Shown piece after piece: positions 1 through 7,739 of a stretch of DNA of 64,000 bases; positions within the stretch are counted from its first letter, which is position 1, and the number at the start of each line of letters is the position of its first letter. The notes below the pieces were generated by a model. The model searched no databases, was not told where the DNA came from, and was given only the letters and a program-made list of their open reading frames with translations. Source of the stretch: Paenibacillus sp. RC67 (lineage in GTDB: Bacteria > Bacillota > Bacilli > Paenibacillales > NBRC-103111); NCBI RefSeq assembly GCF_030020805.1, contig NZ_CP125098.1, forward strand, positions 386,001 to 450,000, read 5' to 3'. A program made the position numbers and the translations under genes.

Positions 1-41
1 GATTTGCAAGTATCATGCAGCATAATGGAGGAGAGCAAAGG

Positions 42-773
42 ATGACGACTCAATTCGCATTGGTTACAGGCGCGGATCGCGGAGTAGGATTAGGCTTGGT
101 TCAAGAGCTTCTCGGACAGGGCTTCACTGTTTTTGCAGGAAGGTATGCAGCCTCGGAGGGGCCTCTGCAGCAGCTGAAAGACTTACATAAGAACAATCTT
201 CATCTAGTGGATTTGGATATTTCTAATGCAGAGAGTGTTAGAGCGGCGGCGTCTTGGGTGGGAGAGTATACGGAGCGCATCGACCTTCTGATTAACAATG
301 CAGGAATACTTGGTGATATTGAGGCAACCGTATTGGATGAGCTGGACTATGCGGAAATGCAGGAGGTGTTTAATGTCAATGCGTTGGGGACTTTGAGGGT
401 AACGCAAGCTTTCCTGCCTATGCTGCTGCACAGCGAGCGTAAGCTGTTGGCCAATATTTCTTCTGAGGCGGGCAGCATCGGAAGCTGCACCCGTCATAAT
501 TGGTACGCCTATTGCATGTCTAAAGCTGCGTTAAATATGCAGTCAGCACTCATCTACAATCAGTTCAAGAGCCAAGGTCTGAAGCTGCTTGTCCTGCATC
601 CAGGGTATGTTCAGAGCTACATGCATGGGGAGCTAAATACGAAGGCATCTCTCACGGTAGAGCAGGCGGCTTCCAATATTGTACGTACTATTAATAATTA
701 TGATTCCTATGAGCCGGTCGATGGTAAGCCGCCTTACATCCATACGGCAACCGGAGAACGATTGGTGTGGTAA
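42..773 (+). CDS. Short-chain dehydrogenase/reductase (SDR)
   Basis: A 243-residue classical SDR, the usual length for the family. The Rossmann cofactor motif TGADRGVGLG lies near the N-terminus, NNAG follows near residue 85, and the catalytic Ser (NISSEAGS) and Tyr-x-x-x-Lys (YCMSK) come later. It should be a soluble NAD(P)-dependent oxidoreductase; the substrate cannot be read from sequence. I start at 42 rather than the in-frame ATG at 15 because GGAGGAG at 27-33 sits 8 bases before 42. A ThuA-like gene follows 70 bases downstream on the same strand, so the two may be co-transcribed in sugar or polyol metabolism (inference). Confidence 0.9.
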   Translation: MTTQFALVTGADRGVGLGLVQELLGQGFTVFAGRYAASEGPLQQLKDLHKNNLHLVDLDISNAESVRAAASWVGEYTERIDLLINNAGILGDIEATVLDELDYAEMQEVFNVNALGTLRVTQAFLPMLLHSERKLLANISSEAGSIGSCTRHNWYAYCMSKAALNMQSALIYNQFKSQGLKLLVLHPGYVQSYMHGELNTKASLTVEQAASNIVRTINNYDSYEPVDGKPPYIHTATGERLVW

Positions 774-843
774 TGGTTTCAACCTGGTTCCCGCAAGCTG
801 GATTAGTAAAGAAACTCATGATAAGGGAGGGGCATCAATCCAC

Positions 844-1506
844 ATGACAGCAGTTCAAAGACAATCACGGCAGGCCATGGTTCTAGGCGATATAGAGAAA
901 ATGATCTATCATCCTTTGGATCGTATTCAGCAGGATCTGAATGAAATGCTCGGGGAGCACTTTACTGTAACCTTCACCGAGGATTACGAAGTGATGCGGA
1001 AGGAGCAAATCACTGACACTGGGGTGTTCGTATCCTACACCGATAAGTGGGACGGACCCGTAACGGATGAACAAGCCGACGGCTTAATTAACTACGTGGT
1101 TGAAGGTGGCGGCCTCGTCGTACTGCACACGGGTGTATCCTTTAGCGCCCATGCGAAGCTGCTTGAGCTTATCGGAGCACGCTTCACCGGTCATCCTCCC
1201 TATCAATCCCTCGAATTCGAGCCATTGAAGAAGGAATCGGGTGACTTGCATCCGATTGTACAGGAGCTGCAGCCTTTTCATTCGGAGGACGAACCTTACC
1301 GGTATGCTTTTGTCGAAGGGGTAGAAAAGCAGGTCATTCTCCACTATTCTCTCGATGGAGAAACCTACCCGGCAGCTTGGGTGCGCCACATTGGAAAAGG
1401 ACGGATGGTGTCACTGATGCCTGGACATAACTCTAATTCTTTGCAGCATCCCGAGGTACGTAAGCTTATTCTGACAAGCTGCCTCTGGGCAGCGGGAAGA
1501 ATTTAG
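844..1506 (+). CDS. ThuA-like (trehalose-utilisation type) domain protein
   Basis: A 220-residue protein with a ThuA-like, class I glutamine-amidotransferase-like fold. Visible features are the segment VFVSYTDKWDGPVTDEQ, the GGGLVVLHTGVSFSAH turn that replaces the amidotransferase nucleophile region, and a C-terminal RMVSLMPGHN segment. ThuA-like proteins occur in sugar oxidation operons, but their reaction is poorly defined. The start at 844 is the first ATG after GGGAGG near 825-830; spacing is rather long (about 13 bases). Earlier in-frame starts would overlap the dehydrogenase and lack a ribosome binding site. The proposed partner is the SDR upstream. A terminator and a repeat element follow. 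Confidence 0.8.
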   Translation: MTAVQRQSRQAMVLGDIEKMIYHPLDRIQQDLNEMLGEHFTVTFTEDYEVMRKEQITDTGVFVSYTDKWDGPVTDEQADGLINYVVEGGGLVVLHTGVSFSAHAKLLELIGARFTGHPPYQSLEFEPLKKESGDLHPIVQELQPFHSEDEPYRYAFVEGVEKQVILHYSLDGETYPAAWVRHIGKGRMVSLMPGHNSNSLQHPEVRKLILTSCLWAAGRI

Positions 1507-1532
1507 CTAGAAGGGTTAGGATAAAGCAATGT

Positions 1533-1696
1533 GGCTTCTCTAAATCGAAAAGCCTGGGTTTGTCGAGAACCCTTTTTTCGGGAAATATGGACGGGTTTCA
1601 ACAGCGGCTGGAGGGGCATACCCCACTGGACTATACAAGAATATTTCAAGTTCTACAGGTTTCTCGACACTCTGAGGCTCTCTAAATAGAGAAGCC
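1533..1696. mobile_element. Hairpin element copy 1, internally deleted, with flanking palindrome copies
   Basis: The element spans 1561-1669 with terminal inverted repeats TGTCGAGAA and TTCTCGACA. It holds only one half of the family core (TTTCAACAGCGGCTGGA at 1597-1613, then GGGGCATACCCC). The partner half with CCGCCTTTG is missing, so this is a 109-bp deletion derivative of the roughly 196-bp copies at 55991-56186 and 59834-60030. It is bracketed by near-identical direct copies of one short palindrome: a GGCTTCTC...AAGCC hairpin at 1533-1554 and GGCTCTC...AAGCC at 1676-1696, each separated from the element by 6 bases. The right copy carries a T-run and acts as a terminator. Confidence 0.8.
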
Positions 1697-1705
1697 TCTT
1701 TTTTT
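1674..1705 (+). terminator. Intrinsic terminator
   Basis: A stem GGCTCTC/GAGAAGCC around AAATA is followed by seven T (1699-1705). It follows the ThuA-like gene and is one of the two palindrome copies flanking hairpin element 1. Confidence 0.75.
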
Positions 1706-1728
1706 AACAGTATAGAATTGATAAGTTT

Positions 1729-1793
1729 CGGGGCTCCCCACAAAGTACCTGAATCAGCTTCGAAGCCAAGGCCCCACTTTGTGGGGTTATTTT
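1729..1793. repeat. Second dispersed hairpin repeat, uninterrupted copy
   Basis: A 65-bp unit with perfect outer arms CCCCACAAAGT and ACTTTGTGGGG and an inner AGCTTCGAAGC palindrome. The same unit occurs in reverse orientation at 55966-56252, where hairpin element 2 interrupts it. This copy is therefore the empty-site counterpart. It may act as a transcription terminator (TTATTTT follows). Confidence 0.75.
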
Positions 1794-1875
1794 ATGCTTC
1801 TTCGACTTCATCCCGTCCTAGGTCAGAGTGCTTCCCCGTCTTAGGGCTAGGATACAAAACCGTCGCCGGTCCGTT

Positions 1876-1902
1876 TTGCCGGACGCTAATTCCTACTACA
1901 AT
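1876..1902 (+). promoter_or_regulatory. Possible sigma-A promoter for the pspC-pspA pair
   Basis: TTGCCG at 1876-1881 and TACAAT at 1897-1902 are separated by 15 bases, about 70 bases before the PspC gene. The spacing is short. No convincing ECF-type promoter was seen, so this is tentative. Confidence 0.3.
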
Positions 1903-1972
1903 AAAGACATGAAGAACAGAGGTTAACTTGAACAACCAACCTAACGACAACCAATGAAAAGGAGTACCTGAC

Positions 1973-2173
1973 ATGAATAAATTATTTCGTTCCACTTCGA
2001 ATCGGAGATTAACCGGATTGTGCGGCGGGTTAGGAGAGTACTTGGGCATCAGCCCTACGCTGCTCCGTCTTATTACCATTATCGCAGCCTTCTGCAGCTT
2101 CGGAACGACGATACTGATTTACTTTATTGCAAGCTTGTTCATTCCTAAACAGTCTTACGTTCATTATTTGTAA
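1973..2173 (+). CDS. PspC domain membrane protein
   Basis: A 66-residue protein made of one PspC domain: an N-terminal FRSTSNRRLTGLCGGLGEYLGISPTLLR segment (seen here in two parts, FRSTSNRRLTGLCGG and LGEYLGISPTLLR) and a single transmembrane helix (residues about 33-56). PspC proteins sense membrane stress and work with PspA. AAAGGAG lies just before the ATG. The PspA gene follows 37 bases later, so the two probably form an operon. Only the minimal domain is present, as in Firmicute homologues. Confidence 0.88.
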   Translation: MNKLFRSTSNRRLTGLCGGLGEYLGISPTLLRLITIIAAFCSFGTTILIYFIASLFIPKQSYVHYL

Positions 2174-2210
2174 TAACGGATAAATTCAACATTATAGGAG
2201 GATTCTAAAC

Positions 2211-2864
2211 ATGGGAGTATTAAAAAGATTGGTCGATATGTCAAAAGCCGCTGCACACGAAGCGTTGGATAAATGGGAGTCGCCAGTGATGATGATGAAC
2301 CAATATCTCCGTGATATGGAACAGGAAATTCATTCGGTAGAGCAGGCGCTCACGAAACAAACGGTCACAGAGCGGAGATTGGAGCAGCAAAAGGCTGAGA
2401 GTGAGCGCGGAGCTGCGTTGAGCGAACAAAAGGCTGCTGAAGCATTAGCTGCCGATCGTATGGTGGAAGCGCGTCAAGCGGTTGAAGCAAGATTAGCTTA
2501 TTTGGACAAGGCGGCACAGTATATCGAAGCCTATGAGGCTTCCAAGCAGCGTTCTGCTGAATTGGCTCATCAGTTGGCTCAAGCGAAAGCCGAATATGCC
2601 ACTATGCAGGCCAAGCGAAATGACCTTGCTACCCGAGCGCAGAAGGTGGAGGGTAGAACGCTAAGCACAGCAAATCCTATCTTCAGCAGCGGCACCCAAA
2701 CTGGAAGCGCAACGCGAGGCTTTCAACGAATCGAAGAGACGATCATGCAAAAGGAAGCGCAAGCGGAGTTGTTAAGCTCCATGAAGGCTGAAGCCGCAGC
2801 ATCCAGGGAGGCGTTGATCGAGGAACAGCTGACAAGGATTAAGAGTAAGGTGGTTCCTTCCTAA
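2211..2864 (+). CDS. PspA/IM30 family membrane-stress protein
   Basis: A 217-residue, almost wholly helical protein. It has an N-terminal amphipathic helix (MGVLKRLVDMSKAAAHEALDK) and then long coiled-coil stretches rich in Glu, Gln, Lys and Ala. This fits the PspA/IM30/LiaH family, which forms ring or rod oligomers on damaged membranes. AGGAGG precedes the ATG by 11 bases. The pairing with PspC fits an envelope-stress operon. A strong terminator follows at 2910. Confidence 0.88.
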   Translation: MGVLKRLVDMSKAAAHEALDKWESPVMMMNQYLRDMEQEIHSVEQALTKQTVTERRLEQQKAESERGAALSEQKAAEALAADRMVEARQAVEARLAYLDKAAQYIEAYEASKQRSAELAHQLAQAKAEYATMQAKRNDLATRAQKVEGRTLSTANPIFSSGTQTGSATRGFQRIEETIMQKEAQAELLSSMKAEAAASREALIEEQLTRIKSKVVPS

Positions 2865-2909
2865 GCTGCAAAAGTCCTGTATGTGAATAGATAAGTACCA
2901 CTCGAAGAG

Positions 2910-2934
2910 CTCCGGAACCATTTCCGGAGTTTTT
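2910..2934 (+). terminator. Intrinsic terminator after pspA
   Basis: A perfect 8-bp stem CTCCGGAA/TTCCGGAG, a 4-base loop, then five T. Confidence 0.9.
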
Positions 2935-2972
2935 GGCGCTGTTTTTAGGTGCCAAATTTATAAAAATAGTAT

Positions 2973-3072
2973 TCATCCACAGAGTTATTCACACAGTACA
3001 CAGCCCATTATGATATACTGTGCATAAGTTCGTAGACCTCTATCAACATATCCACAGATGAAGATGTCCACA
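2973..3072. other. Cluster of DnaA-box-like 9-mers
   Basis: Within 100 bp there is a perfect TTATNCACA box (TTATTCACA, 2985-2993), two one-mismatch boxes (TCATCCACA 2973-2981, ATATCCACA 3048-3056) and a weaker ATGTCCACA (3064-3072), all in the same orientation. No dnaA or replication gene is nearby. It could titrate DnaA or make the downstream GntR promoter respond to it, or it may be chance. Confidence 0.4.
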
Positions 3073-3155
3073 AGATTATTACATTTGGCAGCACGTTCCA
3101 CGATTCCTGTTTTCATTAAGGGGGTTAATAATTTCTGGAAGTCTAAAAGTGTGTA

Positions 3156-3192
3156 TTGACTAAGTTTTTTGTATTTTGTATTATGTATACAT
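3156..3192 (+). promoter_or_regulatory. Sigma-A promoter and palindromic operator of the GntR gene
   Basis: TTGACT (3156-3161), a 17-base spacer and TATTAT (3179-3184) form a good promoter. The palindrome ATGTATACAT (3183-3192) overlaps the -10 edge and the likely start of transcription. A nearly identical ATGTATACAC lies at 4144-4153 before the catabolic operon, which suggests both are GntR operators (inference). Confidence 0.65.
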
Positions 3193-3235
3193 AGAACGAA
3201 ATGAATTGTCGACTTGATGAAAGGTGTAGGTTGAA

Positions 3236-3901
3236 ATGGCTCCATCCAAGTTTAATTTAAAACCGATTGATAAACCGACAACCACAAAAGAGAGAGCATA
3301 CAACGAAATTAAACATGTCATTCTAAGCGGTTACATTACGTCGGAAGAGATTTTTACGGAAGTCAAGCTGGCCGAACTGCTTAATACATCACGCACACCG
3401 GTGAGAGAAGCTCTGGCGGATTTGATCAAAGAAGGGCTGATTGTCTCGATTCCGCGTAAAGGGATGGCAGTTCGTAAAGTAACGGAAAGCGAAATGGAGC
3501 AGATCTTTTTACTTCGCACATCAATTGAAACGAAGGTCATCCAGAAGCTTGCCGAGACTATTACTCCAGAGCAGCTTGAAGCACTGAGAGACATTTGCAA
3601 AGAGCAGGAAGAAGCAATGTTGAACAATGATGACATCGCTTTCATTAAACTGGATCAGACTTTTCATATCGCATTAACTCGATTTGTCGATTATGAGCTG
3701 ATTGAGCAAATGCTGCTGAATCTGCACAATCTTTCCCAACTCATCGGGCTTCGCGCCATTAAGAAGTTGAATAGGATGAAAGAAGTGCTGGAGGAGCATT
3801 TGGACATTATCTCAGCGATTGAACGAAAAGATGCCGAAGAATCGGCCATAGTTATGACGAAGCATCTCAGTAATACGAAGGAATCCGTCATTATCAAATA
3901 A
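3236..3901 (+). CDS. GntR family transcriptional regulator, FadR/FCD type
   Basis: A 221-residue regulator. The N-terminal winged helix (residues about 18-80) includes the typical LAELLNTSRTPVREALADL recognition region. A helical FCD ligand-binding domain follows (about 85-210), with D/H residues (DQTFHIAL, EEHLDII) that in this family bind a metal and a small carboxylate. It stands alone before the operon that starts at 4206, and the two control regions share the palindrome ATGTATACA. It is the probable repressor or sensor for that operon's substrate. The ATG at 3236 follows the weak GGTTGAA, and no better start is visible. Confidence 0.88.
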   Translation: MAPSKFNLKPIDKPTTTKERAYNEIKHVILSGYITSEEIFTEVKLAELLNTSRTPVREALADLIKEGLIVSIPRKGMAVRKVTESEMEQIFLLRTSIETKVIQKLAETITPEQLEALRDICKEQEEAMLNNDDIAFIKLDQTFHIALTRFVDYELIEQMLLNLHNLSQLIGLRAIKKLNRMKEVLEEHLDIISAIERKDAEESAIVMTKHLSNTKESVIIK

Positions 3902-3922
3902 TTTTCCGGGAAGTGGGAAAAG

Positions 3923-3942
3923 ACCTCCTCTGAGGTTTTTTT
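3923..3942 (+). terminator. Short intrinsic terminator after the GntR gene
   Basis: Stem ACCTC/GAGGT with loop CTCT, then seven T. The stem is short, so read-through is possible. Confidence 0.55.
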
Positions 3943-3951
3943 AAAAGAAAA

Positions 3952-3965
3952 AGCAAACGCTTACA
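3952..3965. promoter_or_regulatory. Candidate CcpA (cre) site
   Basis: AGCAAACGCTTACA matches 12 of 14 positions of the cre consensus TGWAANCGNTNWCA. It lies about 90 bases upstream of the -35 of the catabolic operon. Confidence 0.45.
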
Positions 3966-4052
3966 ACACATTGAAAAATAGTTACTCTAGCTGTATACCT
4001 CTCTTATATGTCATGTTTTATTACATCAATCGACAATTTATTGCAAAAAGTA

Positions 4053-4081
4053 TTGACTTCAAAAACAAAAAGTCGTAAGAT
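4053..4081 (+). promoter_or_regulatory. Promoter of the catabolic/TRAP operon
   Basis: TTGACT (4053-4058), 17 bases, TAAGAT (4076-4081). It leaves a leader of about 115 bases that contains the GntR-type palindrome at 4144. Confidence 0.6.
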
Positions 4082-4143
4082 CAAGTCAGTTAATCTAACA
4101 CGAAAAATCGAATGCAACATACCACCTTTTTTTTAAGAGTTTA

Positions 4144-4153
4144 ATGTATACAC
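4144..4153. promoter_or_regulatory. Probable GntR operator
   Basis: ATGTATACAC matches 9 of 10 bases of the palindrome in the regulator's own promoter (3183-3192). Its place downstream of the promoter would suit a roadblock type of repression (inference). Confidence 0.5.
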
Positions 4154-4205
4154 AACACACAATACTTAATACGAACTAATGGAAAAGATGGAAGGATGAT
4201 CAGCG

Positions 4206-5660
4206 ATGGTACGCAACGGCAACCAATATGTAGAGTCTTTGAAGGATAACCGCCGCATTTATATTAACGGGGAAATGGTGGACGATGTAACGACGCATCC
4301 AGCGTTTGCAGGTATCACTCAGTCCTTTGCCAAGCTGTACGATCTGGCTGCGGATCCTAAGAACGATATGACTTACACAACAGAAGATGGAACGACTGCC
4401 AATAAAATATTCATGATTCCTCGCAGTCGAGAGGATTTGACCGTTCGCCGTCGTGCTATCACTCAATGGGCTGAAGCAACCTGCGGCTTCGCGGGACGGA
4501 GTCCGGACCACGTAGCTGGATTTTTAGCCGGCTTTGCCAGTTATCCTGAGGTGTTCGGAGAATATCAGCAGAACGTTTTGGATTTTTATAAATATGCCCG
4601 TGATGAAGATTTGTTTGTAACGTATGTCATCATTCCTCCCCAAGTTGACCGCAGTAAGGCAGCTCACGAGCAGGAAGAGAAATATTTGCCGGTAGGTGTT
4701 CTCGAAGAACGTGAGGACGGAATTATCGTACGTGGCTCGCAAATGCTCGGCACGAGCTCAGCGGTATCCAACTACTTGTTCGTCAGCTGTATAACGCCGC
4801 TCCGACCTGGAGACGAAGACTATGCGATCTCATTCGTTGTTCCGATGGATGCTCCGGGCTTGAAATTATACCCTCGTCCAAGCTATGCCATGGGAAAAGA
4901 GAGTGTATACGACTACCCGCTATCCACTCAGTTCGACGAAAGTGATTCCTTGATGGTCTTCGACGATGTATTCATTCCTTGGAAGCACATCTTTGTATAC
5001 AAAAATATTGAGGCAACAAGAGACCAGTTCCACAAAACACCGGCTCACGTCCTCGGCAATAACCAAGCGCAAATCCGGCTGTGCACGAAAGTCAAATTCC
5101 TGATCGGCATCGCCCGTAAAATTACGCAGGTTGGCGGCACTGACAAGTTCCCGCAGGTTCAGGAGCGTCTGGGTGAACTGGCATCGCTGGCTGCGACGGT
5201 GGAAGGAATGCTGCTGGCAAGTGAGTACGAGTGCTCATTGGATATCAACGGCGTGGCAAGGCCGCATCAACGCTACTTGTACGGCATCGTAGGGATGCAG
5301 GACAAAATTTATGCAAGTGTTATCAGCATATTGCGTGAGCTGGTTGGCGGCGGCGTACTGCAAATGCCATCCTCCTATCACGAGATGGTTAATCCTGAGA
5401 CCAAGGACGATATTCGCCAATATATTCGCGCCACCGGCGTAGATTCCGAAACAAGAATTCAACTGTACCGCCTGGCATGGGATGTTATCGGTTCCGAGTT
5501 CGCAGGCCGACACCAACAATATGAAATGTTCTATAACGGGGCGCCGTTCGTCGTAAGAGGCCATGCATTCCGCAATTACGGCTATCAGGAGCCGCTGGCT
5601 CTGGTGGATCAATTCTTGAGCAGCTACTCCTTGCCGAAAGCGGTAGCGCAAGAGGTTTAG
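4206..5660 (+). CDS. HpaB-like flavin-dependent aromatic monooxygenase, large component
   Basis: A 484-residue member of the 4-hydroxyphenylacetate 3-hydroxylase family (acyl-CoA-dehydrogenase-like fold, group D FADH2-dependent monooxygenases), of normal length. Family features include an N-terminal NRRIYINGEMVDDVTTHPAF, the segment DHVAGFLAGFA, a FDDVFIPWKHIF strand, an N-x-A-x-I-R-L helical region (near residue 290) and a C-terminal VIGSEFAGRHQQYEMFYNG. Such enzymes use reduced FAD from a partner to hydroxylate phenols or, in some relatives, to open N-heterocycles. It is the first gene of the operon. The flavoprotein gene downstream is the likely partner. The true substrate is unknown. Confidence 0.88.
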   Translation: MVRNGNQYVESLKDNRRIYINGEMVDDVTTHPAFAGITQSFAKLYDLAADPKNDMTYTTEDGTTANKIFMIPRSREDLTVRRRAITQWAEATCGFAGRSPDHVAGFLAGFASYPEVFGEYQQNVLDFYKYARDEDLFVTYVIIPPQVDRSKAAHEQEEKYLPVGVLEEREDGIIVRGSQMLGTSSAVSNYLFVSCITPLRPGDEDYAISFVVPMDAPGLKLYPRPSYAMGKESVYDYPLSTQFDESDSLMVFDDVFIPWKHIFVYKNIEATRDQFHKTPAHVLGNNQAQIRLCTKVKFLIGIARKITQVGGTDKFPQVQERLGELASLAATVEGMLLASEYECSLDINGVARPHQRYLYGIVGMQDKIYASVISILRELVGGGVLQMPSSYHEMVNPETKDDIRQYIRATGVDSETRIQLYRLAWDVIGSEFAGRHQQYEMFYNGAPFVVRGHAFRNYGYQEPLALVDQFLSSYSLPKAVAQEV

Positions 5661-5741
5661 CGAGTATCATAACAGCCGTCACTCGAAATATTAGAATCAT
5701 CTTCATATTATTGCAATTTCCCAAAGGGAGGAATTCGTACC

Positions 5742-6194
5742 ATGTCCAAAGTTATAACAGAGCTTTCTGCGGAAATGATCGACCAATTGCAGGGCCAAAA
5801 TATCGTTCTTCTGAACGTAGTGAACAAAGAAACAGGAGATATTTATTCAACCGCCTTATCGTGGGTATATGCTATCGATCCGGGGACGATCCGTTTTGCA
5901 ATCGACGCGAAGTCCGACTTTGTACGCATCGTACAGGAAGATCCGCGAGTGCTGCTTAACTTCGTATGCGGAGAGACTGTTTATTCCGTGAAAGGAGCCG
6001 CCGCCGTGAAGGTTGCTCGCACCGAAGAGCTGACACTAAAGATGGCGCTTCTGGAGGTTCAAGTCCAAGAAATTCGCGACATCATCTTCTACGGTGGCAA
6101 AATCGTCACTCAGCCTGCCTTCGTTAAGACTTACAATGCCGATTTAATCAAAAAGCTGGATGACGAGATGAAGAATGCTTTAACAAGCCTTTGA
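5742..6194 (+). CDS. Pyridoxamine-5'-phosphate-oxidase-like split-barrel flavoprotein
   Basis: A 150-residue small beta-barrel protein of the PNPOx-like FMN-binding family. Visible pieces are IVLLNVVNKETGDIYSTALS, the strand RFAIDAKSDFVRIV and VLLNFVCGETVYSVKGAA, followed by a helical C-terminus. It is too short and divergent to be true PdxH. Its place between the monooxygenase and amidase genes suggests it supplies or handles reduced flavin for the HpaB-like enzyme (inference). GGGAGG lies about 12 bases before the ATG. Confidence 0.7.
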   Translation: MSKVITELSAEMIDQLQGQNIVLLNVVNKETGDIYSTALSWVYAIDPGTIRFAIDAKSDFVRIVQEDPRVLLNFVCGETVYSVKGAAAVKVARTEELTLKMALLEVQVQEIRDIIFYGGKIVTQPAFVKTYNADLIKKLDDEMKNALTSL

Positions 6195-6264
6195 ATCTGT
6201 TGGGAAACCCAATAACGACAAAGATAGTTTTATATGAACGGTCCAGAAGGAGGAATTCCGATCT

Positions 6265-7038
6265 ATGAAGGTTGCATCGATACAGCTAGAAATCAAGGCG
6301 CATGAGAGCAAGGAACAGCGGGTGGAGAGAGCATCGGCTATGGTCGATAAGGCCGCTCAGGATGCGGATCTCATCCTGCTTCCGGAAATTTGGGCAACAG
6401 GATACTTCTCATTCGATAAATATGTGGAAGAAGCGGAGACGATCGACGGTCCATTGGTGCGTTTGTTTTCAGAGAAAGCCAGACAGCATGGCGTGTACTT
6501 GTTCGCCGGCAGCTTCGTGGAGCTGAAGGACGGCAAATATTACAACACGAGCATTTTATTCGACCGTGAGGGTAAGCTGGTGGGCACCTATGCCAAGACC
6601 CACTTGTTCCGTTATGGTTCCCAGGAAGGCGAGCTGTTAACGGCGGGCGAAGGAGCGAAGGTATTCGATACAGAGTTCGGCAAGGTCGGCTTGACGACAT
6701 GCTACGACCTTCGGTTTCCGGAGCTGTACCGCCAGCAGGTTGATCTCGGAGCGGAGCTGCTGCTGGTGACATCGGCTTGGCCGCATCAACGGTTGGAGCA
6801 TTGGAAGCTGTTTAACGCGACTCGCGCTTTGGAAAATCAATGCTTCCTTATTTCATGCAACTGTGTAGGGACTACCCGCAACGTTTTGTTAGGAGGTCAC
6901 AGCTCCATTGTCGACCCGTGGGGAGTTACCGTTGCATCCGGCGGAGAACACGAGACGATTGTCAAAGCGGAAATTGATCCGACTGAGGTACAGCGGATTC
7001 GGGATGTATTCCCCAGCCTGAAGCATCGCGTACTATAG
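6265..7038 (+). CDS. Carbon-nitrogen hydrolase (nitrilase superfamily amidase)
   Basis: A 257-residue nitrilase-superfamily enzyme with the full catalytic triad: Glu in LLPEIWATGYF (about residue 41), Lys in YAKTHLF (about 112) and Cys in TTCYDLRFPELYR (about 146). The WxxxR-ALENQ segment is also typical. The size and motifs resemble omega-amidase-type deaminating amidases rather than true nitrilases. In this operon it may hydrolyse an amide produced by the monooxygenase or release ammonia from the substrate (inference). GAAGGAGG lies about 11 bases before the ATG. Confidence 0.88.
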   Translation: MKVASIQLEIKAHESKEQRVERASAMVDKAAQDADLILLPEIWATGYFSFDKYVEEAETIDGPLVRLFSEKARQHGVYLFAGSFVELKDGKYYNTSILFDREGKLVGTYAKTHLFRYGSQEGELLTAGEGAKVFDTEFGKVGLTTCYDLRFPELYRQQVDLGAELLLVTSAWPHQRLEHWKLFNATRALENQCFLISCNCVGTTRNVLLGGHSSIVDPWGVTVASGGEHETIVKAEIDPTEVQRIRDVFPSLKHRVL

Positions 7039-7064
7039 ACAACTTGGGAGAGGACGTACTGAAT

Positions 7065-7736
7065 ATGGAATTTATATGCAATGGAGCAACGATTCAATGG
7101 TCACCTGAACGGCTGGTTATCGCCGGTTATACGGGCAAAGACCAAGAAGCTGTCAAGAAACATATCGATGAACTCAAAGAATTGGGGGTACCTGCACCCC
7201 CGCAGGTGCCGATGCTGTATGATCTTTCGCCAGAGCTTCTGCAAACCTCGGGGGAGATTACCGTTGTTCAAAACGATGGAAGCGGCGAAGCGGAAGTCGT
7301 ATTGCTGGACGTTGGCGGAAGCTGGTATGTAGGACTCGGAAGTGACCATACGGACAGAGTAATAGAGGCGATTTCGATTCAAAAATCCAAGCAGGTATGT
7401 GCCAAACCGATTACCAGGGAAGTATGGCCGCTGGAATCCATCATTCATCGCTGGGATGAGATCGAGATGAACAGCTGGGTACAAGTGGACGGTGAGGAAA
7501 AGTTGTATCAATCCGGCAAGCTGGGCGAGTTTTTGCACCCGAATGATTTGATGCGCATGGTCAAGGAACGTGGATATGCAAGCTCCAATATGGCGCTTTA
7601 CTGCGGAACGCTGCCGCTTCACGGAGGATTTGTGTTCGGAGGAACCTTCCGGGCGGAACTCGTAGATAAGCAAGAAGGGCGTAAGCTGGAGCTTCAATAT
7701 AGCACTCATATTTTGAAAAACGCGGAGGAGGAATAA
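7065..7736 (+). CDS. DUF2848 family protein
   Basis: A 223-residue protein that I recognise as DUF2848, a family related in fold to fumarylacetoacetate hydrolases, with no settled reaction. Supporting segments are ERLVIAGYTGKDQEAVKKHI, a GLGSDHTDR turn and CGTLPLHGGFVFGGTFRAEL near the C-terminus. The start at 7065 is preferred over the in-frame TTG at 7044 because GGAGAGGA (7047-7054) sits 10 bases before it. It lies 26 bases after the amidase and 3 bases before the cupin gene. In this pathway it may cleave or decarboxylate a ring-opened intermediate (inference). Confidence 0.75.
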   Translation: MEFICNGATIQWSPERLVIAGYTGKDQEAVKKHIDELKELGVPAPPQVPMLYDLSPELLQTSGEITVVQNDGSGEAEVVLLDVGGSWYVGLGSDHTDRVIEAISIQKSKQVCAKPITREVWPLESIIHRWDEIEMNSWVQVDGEEKLYQSGKLGEFLHPNDLMRMVKERGYASSNMALYCGTLPLHGGFVFGGTFRAELVDKQEGRKLELQYSTHILKNAEEE

Positions 7737-7739
7737 GCA

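Noticed and set aside
204..497. Minus-strand open frame opposite the SDR gene
   Set aside because: It has no ribosome binding site and lies wholly within a well-supported enzyme gene on the other strand. The same holds for the many long open frames opposite or inside the genes listed here, for example 5235-5651, 25475-25852, 26648-27145 and 48163-49026.
2985..3245. Minus-strand open frame across the DnaA-box region
   Set aside because: It overlaps the GntR promoter and gene start, has no ribosome binding site, and its translation looks like random A+T-rich sequence.
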